Shown here in pieces: positions 56,401-64,000 of a stretch of DNA of 64,000 nucleotides. A program made the position numbers and the translations under genes. The notes beneath the pieces are model-generated. The model worked only from the letters and a program-made list of their open reading frames with translations. It had not been told where the DNA came from and did no database searches. The stretch covers positions 36,105,464 through 36,169,463 of the forward strand of contig NC_090251.1 in NCBI RefSeq assembly GCF_037325665.1. Direction: 5' to 3'. Each line of letters opens with the position of its first letter. The first letter of the stretch is position 1. The stretch comes from Littorina saxatilis (lineage: Eukaryota; Mollusca; Gastropoda; Littorinimorpha; Littorinidae).

Positions 56401-59400
56401 TGAGATCGCGGACAGCCATGGCCAGTTCCTTGCGTACACACTGCGTCAGAGCTGGGCTGCTCATCTGTTCCGCCTGCAAAACACAAACATTGTCGACTAG
56501 AAGAACATCCCTGCACCATGGCTTGACATTCACTTCGTTAGTCTAGCTAATGCGCAGTAACAATGTATTCAAGCAGAAAAAAAGGTTTGTGGCCGAGAGC
56601 TCACACAGCAGCTACAGCAGTAAAAATATCTAACTCAATAAGGATTCCATTTCCTAAAACAAGTGAAGAAATACTGTTTCATATATTTCAGACCGAATGT
56701 TCATACCTGTTTGTCAACAGCCTGCAGTTAACAAAAGCCGACTCCTCACCTCGTCTGTGTCGCTGGTGTATTCCTCGCTGTCGGAGCTGTTTGCTTGCCA
56801 GTCTTTCTTCTCGTGCTGCTGTTGCTGGGCAAACTCCAGGGTGTGTGTGATGGACACTTCCAGCTTCGCTCGCAAATCACTGGAACAGAAAAACAAGCCC
56901 AAAAATGTGAAATCTTTTCACGGCCAGACGCTTACTGAAGTTCCAGAAGGCATGTGCCCAGAGACACACCTTGGATTATTTATTTATTTTAGCTTCTTAA
57001 GTCCAAACCTAGCAAAAGGTTATTCATTATACCTTAGAATTAAGCCACACACTGAAGGGTCTCCTTGAATAACATGCAATAAGCATGATAAAAAAATATT
57101 AAAAAATTCTGACAGCAATTCTCAAGCATTTGCAGTCTTTGAAGATGCTGGGATTACTCCTGCAAACATTCAATATGACAAATTCTTTTCATTCTTCTAA
57201 ATGCTTTGAAAAAAGACTTAAAAAAATAAGTTTAAAGATATATCTGACAGCAACTCTTAAGCTTTTGGAGTCTTTGAAAATGCTGGGCTGACTCCTGCAA
57301 ACATTCAATATGGCCAATCCTTTTTATTCTTCTAAATGCTTTGAAAATCGAAAATTTCAAAACTAAATTTTCATTTAATTAATATACTTACTCAACTCAC
57401 ATAAATGGCATTAACTTCAGTTCATTGCTAAGATATTGAAGTAGTACTCGACCCTGGTAAGGGGGGAAGTAACTCCCTAAGAAAAACAATCCGTAGTCAA
57501 GGATGGGAGTCACCTCCCCTACCGGTAACCCGCACATGCGCGGTCCTGCTACCGGCCGTCATTCCCCCACGGAAACACACACCTGTAACACATATAATGT
57601 TAGCGGGGATGGATGGGAGGGTATAAACGATGTGAGTTGAGTAAGTATATTAATTAAATGAAAATTTAGTTTTGAAATTTTCGATTCAATCACATATTCT
57701 TACCTCAACTCACATAAATGGCAGATTGCACATAAAGGCGGTGGGATACTCACATTAAACTCTTGGAAGTATCTGGCCTGCGGCAACCATGGCTGGGAGG
57801 CAGTTGGTACCGTCCGGGTGAGTGCTGGCAATGTCCCGGAGGTAGTAGCTGAGGAAGACATCTTGAGACGTCCAGTATGCAGCTTTGAGGACGTCTGACA
57901 TCCTACCAGACTTGAGGACAGCTAAGGAAGTTGCCCACGCTCGAGCCTCGTGAGTCCGAGGTGATCGAAGAGGAAGGACTGACTGCCCCCCCCCTTGTGT
58001 CTGCCACCACTGATAGGCATGCCTTATAAGTGTGGAAGACCATCTGGTAAGCGTGGTTTTTGCAATGTCTTTATTTCGGGCTGTATTAATCGAAATAAAC
58101 AACAACTTCTGAGCTGATGCTCGAATCGGAGCGGTACGCAACAAGTAAGCCTTAAGCGCACGTACCGGACAGTTAGAAAGATCCGGATCGCCGGGGGCTA
58201 AAATGTCCCGAAGAGGCCGAATGGAAATGATCGGTGAAAGTTGGTCAGGTTTTTGATTTTTGGCGAGAAAATCGGGACGGAAACGCAGTGAAACCGAGCC
58301 GTCTCTTTCAAAAGTGATATCACGGTCTAAACCTGAGAGGCCGTGGATCTCGCTGCCCCTTCGCGCGGAAGCGAGCAGTATGAGCATGAGAGTTTTGCGC
58401 GTAAGGTCAGAAAGACTAGCGTCTTGTAAAGGTTCGAAAGCACTAGAACGGAGAAATTCGAGTACTAGCAGAACGTCCCAAGCCGGAACAGAAGTTCTCT
58501 CCGTTGCAGAACTGAGGGCCGTCCCAGCCTTGTGAAGTCGGATTCCAGACTGAACTGAGCGCCGCCTGAAACGGGCGCTTGTGGGATCTGCCTAGCAGAA
58601 TAAGGGACGACATGGACTCCATCTGGCCCTGTACAGACGCAAGCGTCCGGGCTGGAGCTGACTGAAGCCCTAACAGGGAAGACAGAAGGGCCTGCAGTTT
58701 GTCCACCCGGCGTTGAGTGGGACGGACTGTCCACTCCCGTGAATCGAACGCCATGCCAAGGTAAGTAAAGGTCTGCGACGGAGTCAGCTCGGACTTGGTG
58801 TGGTTGACTCGGAAGCCGAGATCCTGAGCCTGGGCAAGGACAAACTGGGTATGCTGAAGGCAGAGCGCTTCCTGCTGATGAAGGATCAGCCAGTCGTCCA
58901 AGTATGCCCTGAGCCGAACCCCGTGCTGCCGAACGAGGGCACAAAGTTGGCGCACCACCATGGTGAATACCCAGGGAGCAAGTGACAGCCCGAAGGGAAG
59001 GGCTCGAAACTGGAAGATTCGGTCCCCCCACAGAAAACGCAACCACTTCCGGTCCGCCTCGTGCATGAGGATGTGGAAGTAGGCGTCCGTCAGGTCGACG
59101 GACGTCACCCAGTCGCCCGGGCGAAGCGCCTCCCTGACGGTCGCCGGCGTTTCCATGGTGAACCGAATTTTGCGCAAAAAGCGGTTCAGTGGAGAGAGGT
59201 CTAAGACTGGCCGCCACCCCCCGGAAGCCTTGGGAACAACGAAGATTCTTCCGTAAAAACCCAAGGAGGAGTGGTCGAGAACCTCCTCTATAGCCTGCTT
59301 CTGCAGCAAGAGAAGGATTTCCGCCTGAATTGCCTCCCGAGCGTCGAGGCTGGCCGGGAACCGGAAATTGGCCGGCGCTCTGGACAAAGGGGCCTTGCCT

Positions 59401-62373
59401 TCCTGCCAAGGAAGGCGGAACCCCGATCGAATCACCCCCATGATCCATAGGCTGCTTGTCCGAGACAGCCACACTGGAAGGGCCCGGGAGAGGCCGCCTG
59501 CTACCGAAAGGGTAGAGGCTGGGGGGGTGACTGGATCGGGGGGTCTCATTGGGGGTTGGGCTTGCGCCCAGACCCCCGCTTCCCAAAGGAAGGTTTACGC
59601 TGGTAAGGGCGGGAACGTGAACCACCCCTACCTGCCTGAGACGACTTCTGCCCCGAGGCCTTGCCTGCAGCTGGTGCAGAACTCCGTGGTTTGTTACCGT
59701 GCTGCTTAAGAGCGAGTTCCGTCAGTTGCACCACATGATAGTCACGAGCCTCCTCCGTTTGCTGCCGGAGGGCATCCAAAGAGCGTGATCCCAGCAACGC
59801 ACCCTCTGAGAAGGGAGAGACTCTCAAAGAGTCTATGGTGGCCTTATCCGTCAGGCGTGAGCCGTTAAGAAAAGCCTCGCGCCTCCAAAACACAACCTGA
59901 GAGTAGAGCCGAGCAGCGAGAGTCATCTGACTGTCAGTGACCTTCGCGAGGGCCGCCAAGAGCATGGCAGCATCAGCCTCAATGGCATCGTCACGGAACC
60001 TAAAAGGTTCGATGGACGAAGCGATGGCTCTCGTGAGAGACCGAATGAGCGTTTCCGCTAAGGAGGTCAGTTCGAGGGAAGAACGCCCGCTCTCCTCCAG
60101 CCCGAGTAGACTCTGTTCCGTACACACGGCAGTCCTATCTCGGCTATAACCGTCCTGCCGTAAGCGAGCCAGTTCCGGAGTCACCGGAAGTGGAGCTGTG
60201 GGCAGCGAAAACGAGGAGAGAAGAGAATGTGGCCTGCTAGGCAGCCGCGATCTTCTTGAATTAGCTGGGAGGCCGCCGCCTGCCTGAACCGGGGCTAGCC
60301 AAGGCTGAGCAGACGGGGGGGCTTCCCCATGAGCAGCCAAGAGAGGGTAGGGTGTGTTAGCGTCCGCCAACACCTGAGCCATCACAAAAGGGACGGAAGG
60401 AGATTCAATGAACCGGAACTTCGCCTTCGTGTCCCCCGCGCCCGCAAAATCTGCCAGAGCAGAAGGAGGGGGTGCGACCACAGTAGAATCGGCGGAGACA
60501 CCCTCAGGGAAATACCGTGAGGTTATCTCCGCAGCCAACTCCAGAGTAGGGCCCAGTTTATTGGGAATCCGTAAAGGGGTAACAGATTCAGAGCAATCCT
60601 CATCCCCTTCCTGTTCCTCTCCAAAACCTTCCTGATCTCCATCAGAAGGAGGGTCCGGTAAACCGGAAACCCACCCGTCCACGGAAGCGGAAGTGGCTAG
60701 AGTCGGTTGAACAATAGACGGAAGCGCCGCAAACTGTCCACCAACAGCACCGCCGACAACCGGAACCGCCGCGGCGGAACCGGAAGTCGGGGCCGGAAGT
60801 CGATGCGTAACCAGGGACGGGATAGCAGGGACACTGCCACCGGAACCACTAGCCCGCTGTCCTCCACCGGAAGTGCCTGCCACAGCACAACCGGAAGTCG
60901 AGGACGACAATCCGCGGGCAGGCCCGACCGGAAGCCCCGAGGGGCAACCAGAGGAGCCTACCCCCTGCGAACTCCAACCAGGAACGGCGGCAGCCGAACC
61001 AAGAGCTACAGGTCGATGACCGCCGACAGAATCTTGTAGGCCAGAGCTGGGCAAACAAGACGCTGCTGCCTGCCCCCCAGAGGCCGGGACAGCCGAAACT
61101 GATCCCAGGGGGGCAGGCTGGCGCGCTACGCCGCTCCCTAGCGCACCCGCCACGTGATGGACGGTGTACTGCCGGGGAGGAGCCGTCTGCGAACCCGGCG
61201 ACGCAAGAGCGTAACCCGGGCCCGCAGGCAAGTGTGAGCCCCCAAAAAGATGGGGACTCCCACAAACGCCGCCCAACGCCGAAGCGCTGGAACCGGGCGG
61301 CGCTAAGGCCGCGAACCCCCCTGAAAAGGCAGGGGAATCCGCAACCGAACCAGAAAAATCCGGCCCGAGATCAGCCGACGTGATCGTCGCGGACGGCCGC
61401 AGCCTAGAAAGAGAAGCCACCCCCCCCACGCCAGGCGGGAGGGGAGCGACAGGCCTTTCCGCCGAATGTAAGGCAACTAGGTCATGTTTCAGAGTAGCAA
61501 ACATAGCCAGAATTTCTTCCCGCGACACGGACTCGCTAGACCGTGGCGTCTGCGAGCGCGAGAGAGGAGAAGTAGAACGTTCCCGCGTAGGGAAAACCGG
61601 TGACGGTGACGTAGAGTCGAGCGAAACCCGTTCTGTCTTCTTAGTCACCGGGTCAGTAACCAGAATTAAAGAAGTAGGCTGTGAAGAAGACACAGAGGCA
61701 CGCGTCTTTGATTTAGACTTAGACTTGTCTTTATCCTTCTCTTTTCCCGGTGAAGAGAGTAGGGAAACAAGTTTGCCCTTGCTTTTTGAGTTTTTGTCCG
61801 CCATTTGCAATATCGAACACGCGCACGTGGAGATGAATTACAACAGCGAAAATACTCAAACGAACGCAACGCGCAGCGAAGAGATAGTGAAACGATCTTA
61901 CCTAAAGATAGCAACGCAAAGACCAGGGTCAAATGGCCTTCCACAAAAGGCCAAGGCAAAAAAATATGCCGGAGTACAACAACACGTCTGTGCAGTAGTG
62001 TTGAAGTGGGTGGAATGACGGCCGGTAGCAGGACCGCGCATGTGCGGGTTACCGGTAGGGGAGGTGACTCCCATCCTTGACAACGGATTGTTTTTCTTAG
62101 GGAGTTACTTCCCCCCTTACCAGGGTCGAGTACTACTTCAATATCTTAGCAATGAACTGAATTAATGCCATTTATGTGAGTTGAGGTAAGAATATGTGAT
62201 TGAATTGACTTTATAAAGTTGAAAAGCACTCACCCCCAGTGGTTTCCTTTGGTGGTCTTTTTCAGCATGTTGCGCTTGAACTCTCGGCTGCCACAGCCCA
62301 GCTGGCTGATGACGTAGATCTGCATCACTGTCAGCGCCTTCTTCATCAGCGATGTGGCTGTCGGCTCTCCGTC
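47490..62373 (-). CDS. RUNDC1: RUN domain-containing protein 1 (RUNDC1), C-terminal part
   Basis: Seven exons join in phase: 62373-62234, 56879-56750, 56473-56381, 55919-55809, 54610-54420, 53993-53899 and 47596-47490 (stop 47490-47492), giving 867 nt or 288 residues. N-terminal exons lie beyond the right edge. The sequence runs from TSLMKKALTVMQIYVISQLG through a Gln/acidic linker (EFAQQQQHEKKDW..SSDSEEYTSDTDE) into a RUN domain: CVRKELAMAVRDLMQHGLME, MHAWDLLAKFYEMK, ARMLSQSFHLDIVGGKPITA, FKAFICLALNERKLVTWLRL, YYQDWSYVARTGFEDALQSL and finally RLPVDLAVRPFSNIRDAF at the C-terminus. This ending is the one I know from vertebrate RUNDC1, which in human is linked to p53 regulation; RUN domains bind small GTPases or their partners. 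A different RUN protein is possible but less likely. Two introns hold whole DIRS elements and another holds a LINE beside a splice donor. Confidence 0.85.
47996..48187 (+). repeat. DIRS-C left inverted terminal repeat
   Basis: This arm is the reverse complement of 53463-53654, identical by eye over 192 bp. Confidence 0.9.
48240..48345 (+). repeat. DIRS-C internal complementary region
   Basis: The complement of the outer left end (through about 48290) is directly followed by the complement of the outer right end. Confidence 0.87.
50760..52310. repeat. Tandem array of ~173-bp units inside DIRS-C
   Basis: CAACGTCCGGTCAACCCCGG starts three near-identical units at 51707, 51880 and 52053 (period 173). 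Each unit includes GGTGCGTACGTC or a variant, CTATGCTTCCAGCGAGTGCC, CACACAATGGTCTTC and GACGAATGCCCG. Diverged or shortened units precede (CCTATGCTTCCAG near 51168, ACTTATGCTTCCAG near 50983) and follow to about 52310. Confidence 0.85.
52790..53385. repeat. Three tandem ~205-bp leader repeats in DIRS-C
   Basis: Units start near 52795, 53020 and 53228. They share AATGGCGGCC or GTGGCGGCC, GTTACTG or GTCACTG, GTCCAAA(A)CGGAC, TTCCTGTCAAA and TACCAACTA or CACCAACTA in order. They occupy the same place, next to the right inverted repeat, as the leader repeats of element A. Confidence 0.8.
53463..53654 (-). repeat. DIRS-C right inverted terminal repeat
   Basis: The partner of 47996-48187; the outer extension continues to about 53675. 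Confidence 0.9.
53780..53866. repeat. Short tandem duplication (~45 bp x 2)
   Basis: CATTTCTAAATTCTGATGCC (and CCTTTCTAAATTCTGATGCC before it) recurs at a ~45-bp period, each time followed by AAG..CCGCCA. It lies in the last RUNDC1 intron near the exon at 53899. Confidence 0.7.
55207..55793 (+). mobile_element. 5'-truncated LINE (non-LTR retrotransposon) with RNase H domain
   Basis: An open frame from 55207 to the stop near 55765 encodes an RNase H-type domain (FLSDALSVLQALEN, QWIPAHCGIPGNERADELAK) and then a C-terminal zinc-knuckle-like stretch CACGQEDQTAEHILQRCPLL, typical of LINEs with a terminal RNase H (I- or Jockey-related groups). The 3' end is a GAA-rich tail. A perfect 13-bp duplication ATCATCAAAATCT flanks it (55194-55206 and 55794-55806). 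The start lies within the RNase H domain, as expected for 5' truncation. It is antisense to RUNDC1 and abuts the donor of the exon ending at 55809. Confidence 0.9.
57108..57347. repeat. Tandem duplication (~135-bp period) beside DIRS-D
   Basis: TCTGACAGCAA at 57108 and 57243 begins two copies that share CTGCAAACATTCAATATG and TTCTTCTAAATGCTTTGAAAA. The second copy ends exactly at the left end of DIRS-D. Confidence 0.8.
57391..57565 (+). repeat. DIRS-D left inverted terminal repeat
   Basis: The reverse complement of 62012-62185 with two small differences. Confidence 0.88.
57630..57720 (+). repeat. DIRS-D internal complementary region
   Basis: The complements of the outer left and outer right ends meet near 57683. 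Confidence 0.85.
57755..58387 (-). CDS. DIRS-D tyrosine recombinase, C-terminal part
   Basis: SARRGSEIHGLSG, THEARAWATSLAVLKS and LSYYLRDIAS correspond to the catalytic groups of elements A and B. Only the catalytic half is recognised. Confidence 0.8.
   Translation of the reverse strand: MLILLASARRGSEIHGLSGLDRDITFERDGSVSLRFRPDFLAKNQKPDQLSPIISIRPLRDILAPGDPDLSNCPVRALKAYLLRTAPIRASAQKLLFISINTARNKDIAKTTLTRWSSTLIRHAYQWWQTQGGGQSVLPLRSPRTHEARAWATSLAVLKSGRMSDVLKAAYWTSQDVFLSYYLRDIASTHPDGTNCLPAMVAAGQILPRV
58450..59549 (-). CDS. DIRS-D reverse transcriptase part
   Basis: DLTDAYFHILMHEADRKWL, FRALPFGLSLAPWVFTMVV and AYLDDWLILHQQ match the RT of elements A and B; RNase H is not recognised after it. Fossil element part; extent approximate. 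Confidence 0.82.
59546..61810 (-). CDS. DIRS-D gag-like first ORF
   Basis: A 754-residue open frame has a basic Lys/Ser start (MADKNSKSKGKLVSLLSSPG), a long Gly/Ser/Ala-rich middle, and the conserved C-terminal half (ELTSLAETLIRSLTRAIASS, ARLYSQVVFWRREAFLNGSR), ending in a basic tail (GGSRSRPYQRKPSFGKRGSG). It is the counterpart of 43394-45304. Confidence 0.75.
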   Translation of the reverse strand: MQMADKNSKSKGKLVSLLSSPGKEKDKDKSKSKSKTRASVSSSQPTSLILVTDPVTKKTERVSLDSTSPSPVFPTRERSTSPLSRSQTPRSSESVSREEILAMFATLKHDLVALHSAERPVAPLPPGVGGVASLSRLRPSATITSADLGPDFSGSVADSPAFSGGFAALAPPGSSASALGGVCGSPHLFGGSHLPAGPGYALASPGSQTAPPRQYTVHHVAGALGSGVARQPAPLGSVSAVPASGGQAAASCLPSSGLQDSVGGHRPVALGSAAAVPGWSSQGVGSSGCPSGLPVGPARGLSSSTSGCAVAGTSGGGQRASGSGGSVPAIPSLVTHRLPAPTSGSAAAVPVVGGAVGGQFAALPSIVQPTLATSASVDGWVSGLPDPPSDGDQEGFGEEQEGDEDCSESVTPLRIPNKLGPTLELAAEITSRYFPEGVSADSTVVAPPPSALADFAGAGDTKAKFRFIESPSVPFVMAQVLADANTPYPLLAAHGEAPPSAQPWLAPVQAGGGLPANSRRSRLPSRPHSLLSSFSLPTAPLPVTPELARLRQDGYSRDRTAVCTEQSLLGLEESGRSSLELTSLAETLIRSLTRAIASSIEPFRFRDDAIEADAAMLLAALAKVTDSQMTLAARLYSQVVFWRREAFLNGSRLTDKATIDSLRVSPFSEGALLGSRSLDALRQQTEEARDYHVVQLTELALKQHGNKPRSSAPAAGKASGQKSSQAGRGGSRSRPYQRKPSFGKRGSGRKPNPQ
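62012..62185 (-). repeat. DIRS-D right inverted terminal repeat
   Basis: The partner of 57391-57565; the outer extension reaches 62205. Confidence 0.88.
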
Positions 62374-62398
62374 CTGGTGATAATAATTATAATAATAA

Positions 62399-62590
62399 TA
62401 CAGTGGAACCCCTCTTTTAAGCCCCCCTCCCCCCCCTCCCATTTTAAGACTCCCTCCCTTTTAAAACCTTGTTTTCTCAGACTTTCTATACATAACCTCT
62501 GTAAATTTACCCTCATTTTAAGATTCCCACATTTTTCAAACCTGATTTTCTCAGATTTTTGTCAGGTCTGAAAAGGCAGGTTCCATTGTA
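62399..62590. mobile_element. MITE with TACAGTGGAACC ends, then a 16-bp tandem repeat
   Basis: TACAGTGGAACC (62399-62410) is mirrored by GGTTCCATTGTA (62579-62590) with one mismatch. The right end is followed by further copies of the 16-bp unit ATAGTGTTCCATTGT to about 62632, as if the terminus had been amplified. It sits about 25 bp from the acceptor of the RUNDC1 exon at 62373. Confidence 0.65.
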
Positions 62591-62924
62591 TAGTGTTCCA
62601 TTGTATAGTGTTCCATTGTATAGTGTTCCATTGCTTACACAGCGCAAACAGTAGAATTATTGTGTGCTCTCCGTGCTTTTAAAAAACACATAAAAAATAC
62701 ACAATAAAATCATAACACAACAAATAGCATCTAAGTTACAGCATGATTAACTCATTTATTAAATGATTTTTTCATGTGTAGCATCATCCTACAAGTATGT
62801 TCCCAGCATACAATTGCAGAATGTGCTTTCGTATATGTCTTTCTCCCTTCCGAATAAACAGACATTTCCCCTGATTGTTTCCCAAGCAAGAAAAGAGGTC
62901 AGGCAGGGAGCTCACACTAAACAA

Positions 62925-63560
62925 CAGGGGTGTCGTTTGGGTCGGCCCTTCGGCCAATCGCCGATTTTTTTTACTTTGGCCGAAACTTTCATGTCCCTAT
63001 CGGCCAAATGTCCGAAGAGTATTCGCCTGAATCGGCGAACGTTTGTCCAGTTCATTTTAATTGGTCAGGCTTTGATTGCTAAAACTGCTGCCGATGTATT
63101 AAGTCAACTGACTGACGTTTATTTTCTTCGCGAATACCAAAAACGAAACATCAATGTTTTGAACGGAAGCCATTGACGAAAATATAGATGCCAGAGTAGT
63201 TTCCCTTGGACAAGGGAAACCACACTCTTAACGTTTGCGTCCGCCAGTTCGCGATAGTTTATCAGTCAGTCAGTGCTTTTGATTTGGATATGAACATCAT
63301 GTCGCAACCAAAAAAGAAAAAACTAAATTGGCCAAGGTTTGCTACCCTTCGCCAAGGTAAGTGATTCCAGACAAATGACAGCAACATCGCGAATGTGGAC
63401 AATGTCAGTGTGAGTGGCAGTAAGCTTGGTGTTGTCGAGTCGATCGAAGCAGACGACATAGCAGACGATAGTCACCGCGAATCGAAATCTGCTGAGCCAG
63501 ATAATGAAAAGCGTCCTCCAAATCATGGTTTTCAAGCAAAATGGCTCACCCTACACAGTC
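62925..63560 (+). mobile_element. Fragment of a hAT-like DNA transposon
   Basis: It begins with CAGGGGTGTC, a typical hAT terminus, and carries an open frame from ATG 63290 (MNIMSQPKKKKLNWPRFATL) that continues past one in-frame TGA at 63361-63363 into SNIANVDNVSVSGSKLGVVE and KRPPNHGFQAKWL. No dimerisation domain or right end is seen. The superfamily call rests mainly on the terminus. Confidence 0.45.
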
Positions 63561-63728
63561 TTTTATTGGTGTTTTCCCAGTCATGTTTCCCAAGGCTTGT
63601 CAAGATTTGCACAAGATTGGAAGAGTTTTACTTTCAAGAACTTAAAGTTAAAGGTTTATAAAAGTTTCAGAGAACTGGTGTCTGTTTTAGTTAAATTGTT
63701 TCAGATGCAGTATGCAACATATAATCCA

Positions 63729-63810
63729 GGGTTGGATTAGGGGGGGGGAGGGGGGTTTACAATACATTGGTGTTACAGGGGTTCCGGACCCCTCCCCCCC
63801 AAAAAAAAAT
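63729..63810. repeat. Fragment related to the AGGGCCGGACTAGG MITE
   Basis: AGGGTTGGATTAGGGGGGGG, then GGTTTACAA and GTTACAGGGGTTCC match the left end of the element at 25890 with changes. The matching right end is not in the window. Confidence 0.5.
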
Positions 63811-64000
63811 TTAAAAAAATAAAATTCTGTCTGTGAATTTTTTTTTTCTGTCTGTAAAGCCGGGGGAAGAGTCAATTGTTTAACTGTCACAGTATGAGAC
63901 ATGTCTTACTTCTAACCATACTATATGATGTTCGGAGCAGAAATCAGTGAAGATAAATTTTCATTATTTAATATTAACGTCAAAAGAAATAATGAGTGGC

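Larger units (their letters stand above)
57348..62205 (-). mobile_element. DIRS-type retrotransposon D, in a RUNDC1 intron
   Basis: DIRS ends are seen: inverted repeats 57391-57565 and 62012-62185 (about 175 bp, two differences by eye, so somewhat older than A-C), with an internal complementary region at about 57630-57720. Parts recognised on the - strand are a long gag-like ORF, an RT and the C-terminal part of a tyrosine recombinase; RNase H and the N-terminal recombinase part are not recognised. The element is broken and shortened (4.9 kb against 5.7-5.9 kb for its relatives), with at least two breaks. It lies in sense with RUNDC1, 28 bp from a splice donor. Confidence 0.9.

Overview
This is animal genomic DNA with spliced genes, GT-AG introns, microsatellites, tRNA-derived SINEs, MITEs and DIRS-type retrotransposons. 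The repeat style (dense CA/GA/poly-G microsatellites, repeat tails such as TTATGAGTTATGAG, SINEs with the tRNA-like head plus a CTTATGTGCAGACC-type body) suggests a lophotrochozoan, most likely a marine gastropod mollusc. This is inference from repeat character, not proof.

Four host genes are supported by exon-by-exon reading with consistent phases. (1) PIGV (GPI mannosyltransferase 2) lies on + at 736-2687; its short 5' exon is not identified. (2) PLK1 (polo-like kinase) lies on - at 28031-7373, with 13 exons summing to exactly 1800 nt (599 aa). (3) PINX1 (G-patch telomerase/ribosome factor) lies on + at 28309-33126, with 5 exons summing to 2151 nt (716 aa). (4) The C-terminal half of RUNDC1 (RUN domain protein) lies on - at 62373-47490, with 7 exons; its 5' exons are beyond the right edge. 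PLK1 and PINX1 are head to head across a 277-bp, CCAAT-rich shared promoter region.

The rest is mostly mobile DNA. Four DIRS-family (tyrosine-recombinase) retrotransposons, all read from the - strand, sit at 9002-14934 (PLK1 intron 10), 39992-45711 (between PINX1 and RUNDC1), 47953-53675 and 57348-62205 (RUNDC1 introns). Each has the family's diagnostic ends: inverted terminal repeats with unlike outer extensions, and one internal complementary region that joins the complements of both extensions. Three have inverted repeats that look identical left to right and are therefore young. The third element keeps perfect ends but encodes no visible RT or recombinase and is filled with tandem repeats, so it looks like a young non-autonomous form. 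The gag-side parts of all four carry many copies of a CCGGAAG motif.

Smaller insertions include at least four good SINEs with target-site duplications, a 5'-truncated LINE with a 13-bp duplication beside a RUNDC1 splice donor, several MITEs and DNA-transposon remnants (one with a lone zinc-finger exon inside PLK1). The stretch 33.1-40 kb and most of 2.7-7.3 kb hold no gene I can recognise. Coordinates of elements and exons were read by eye and may be off by a base or two.
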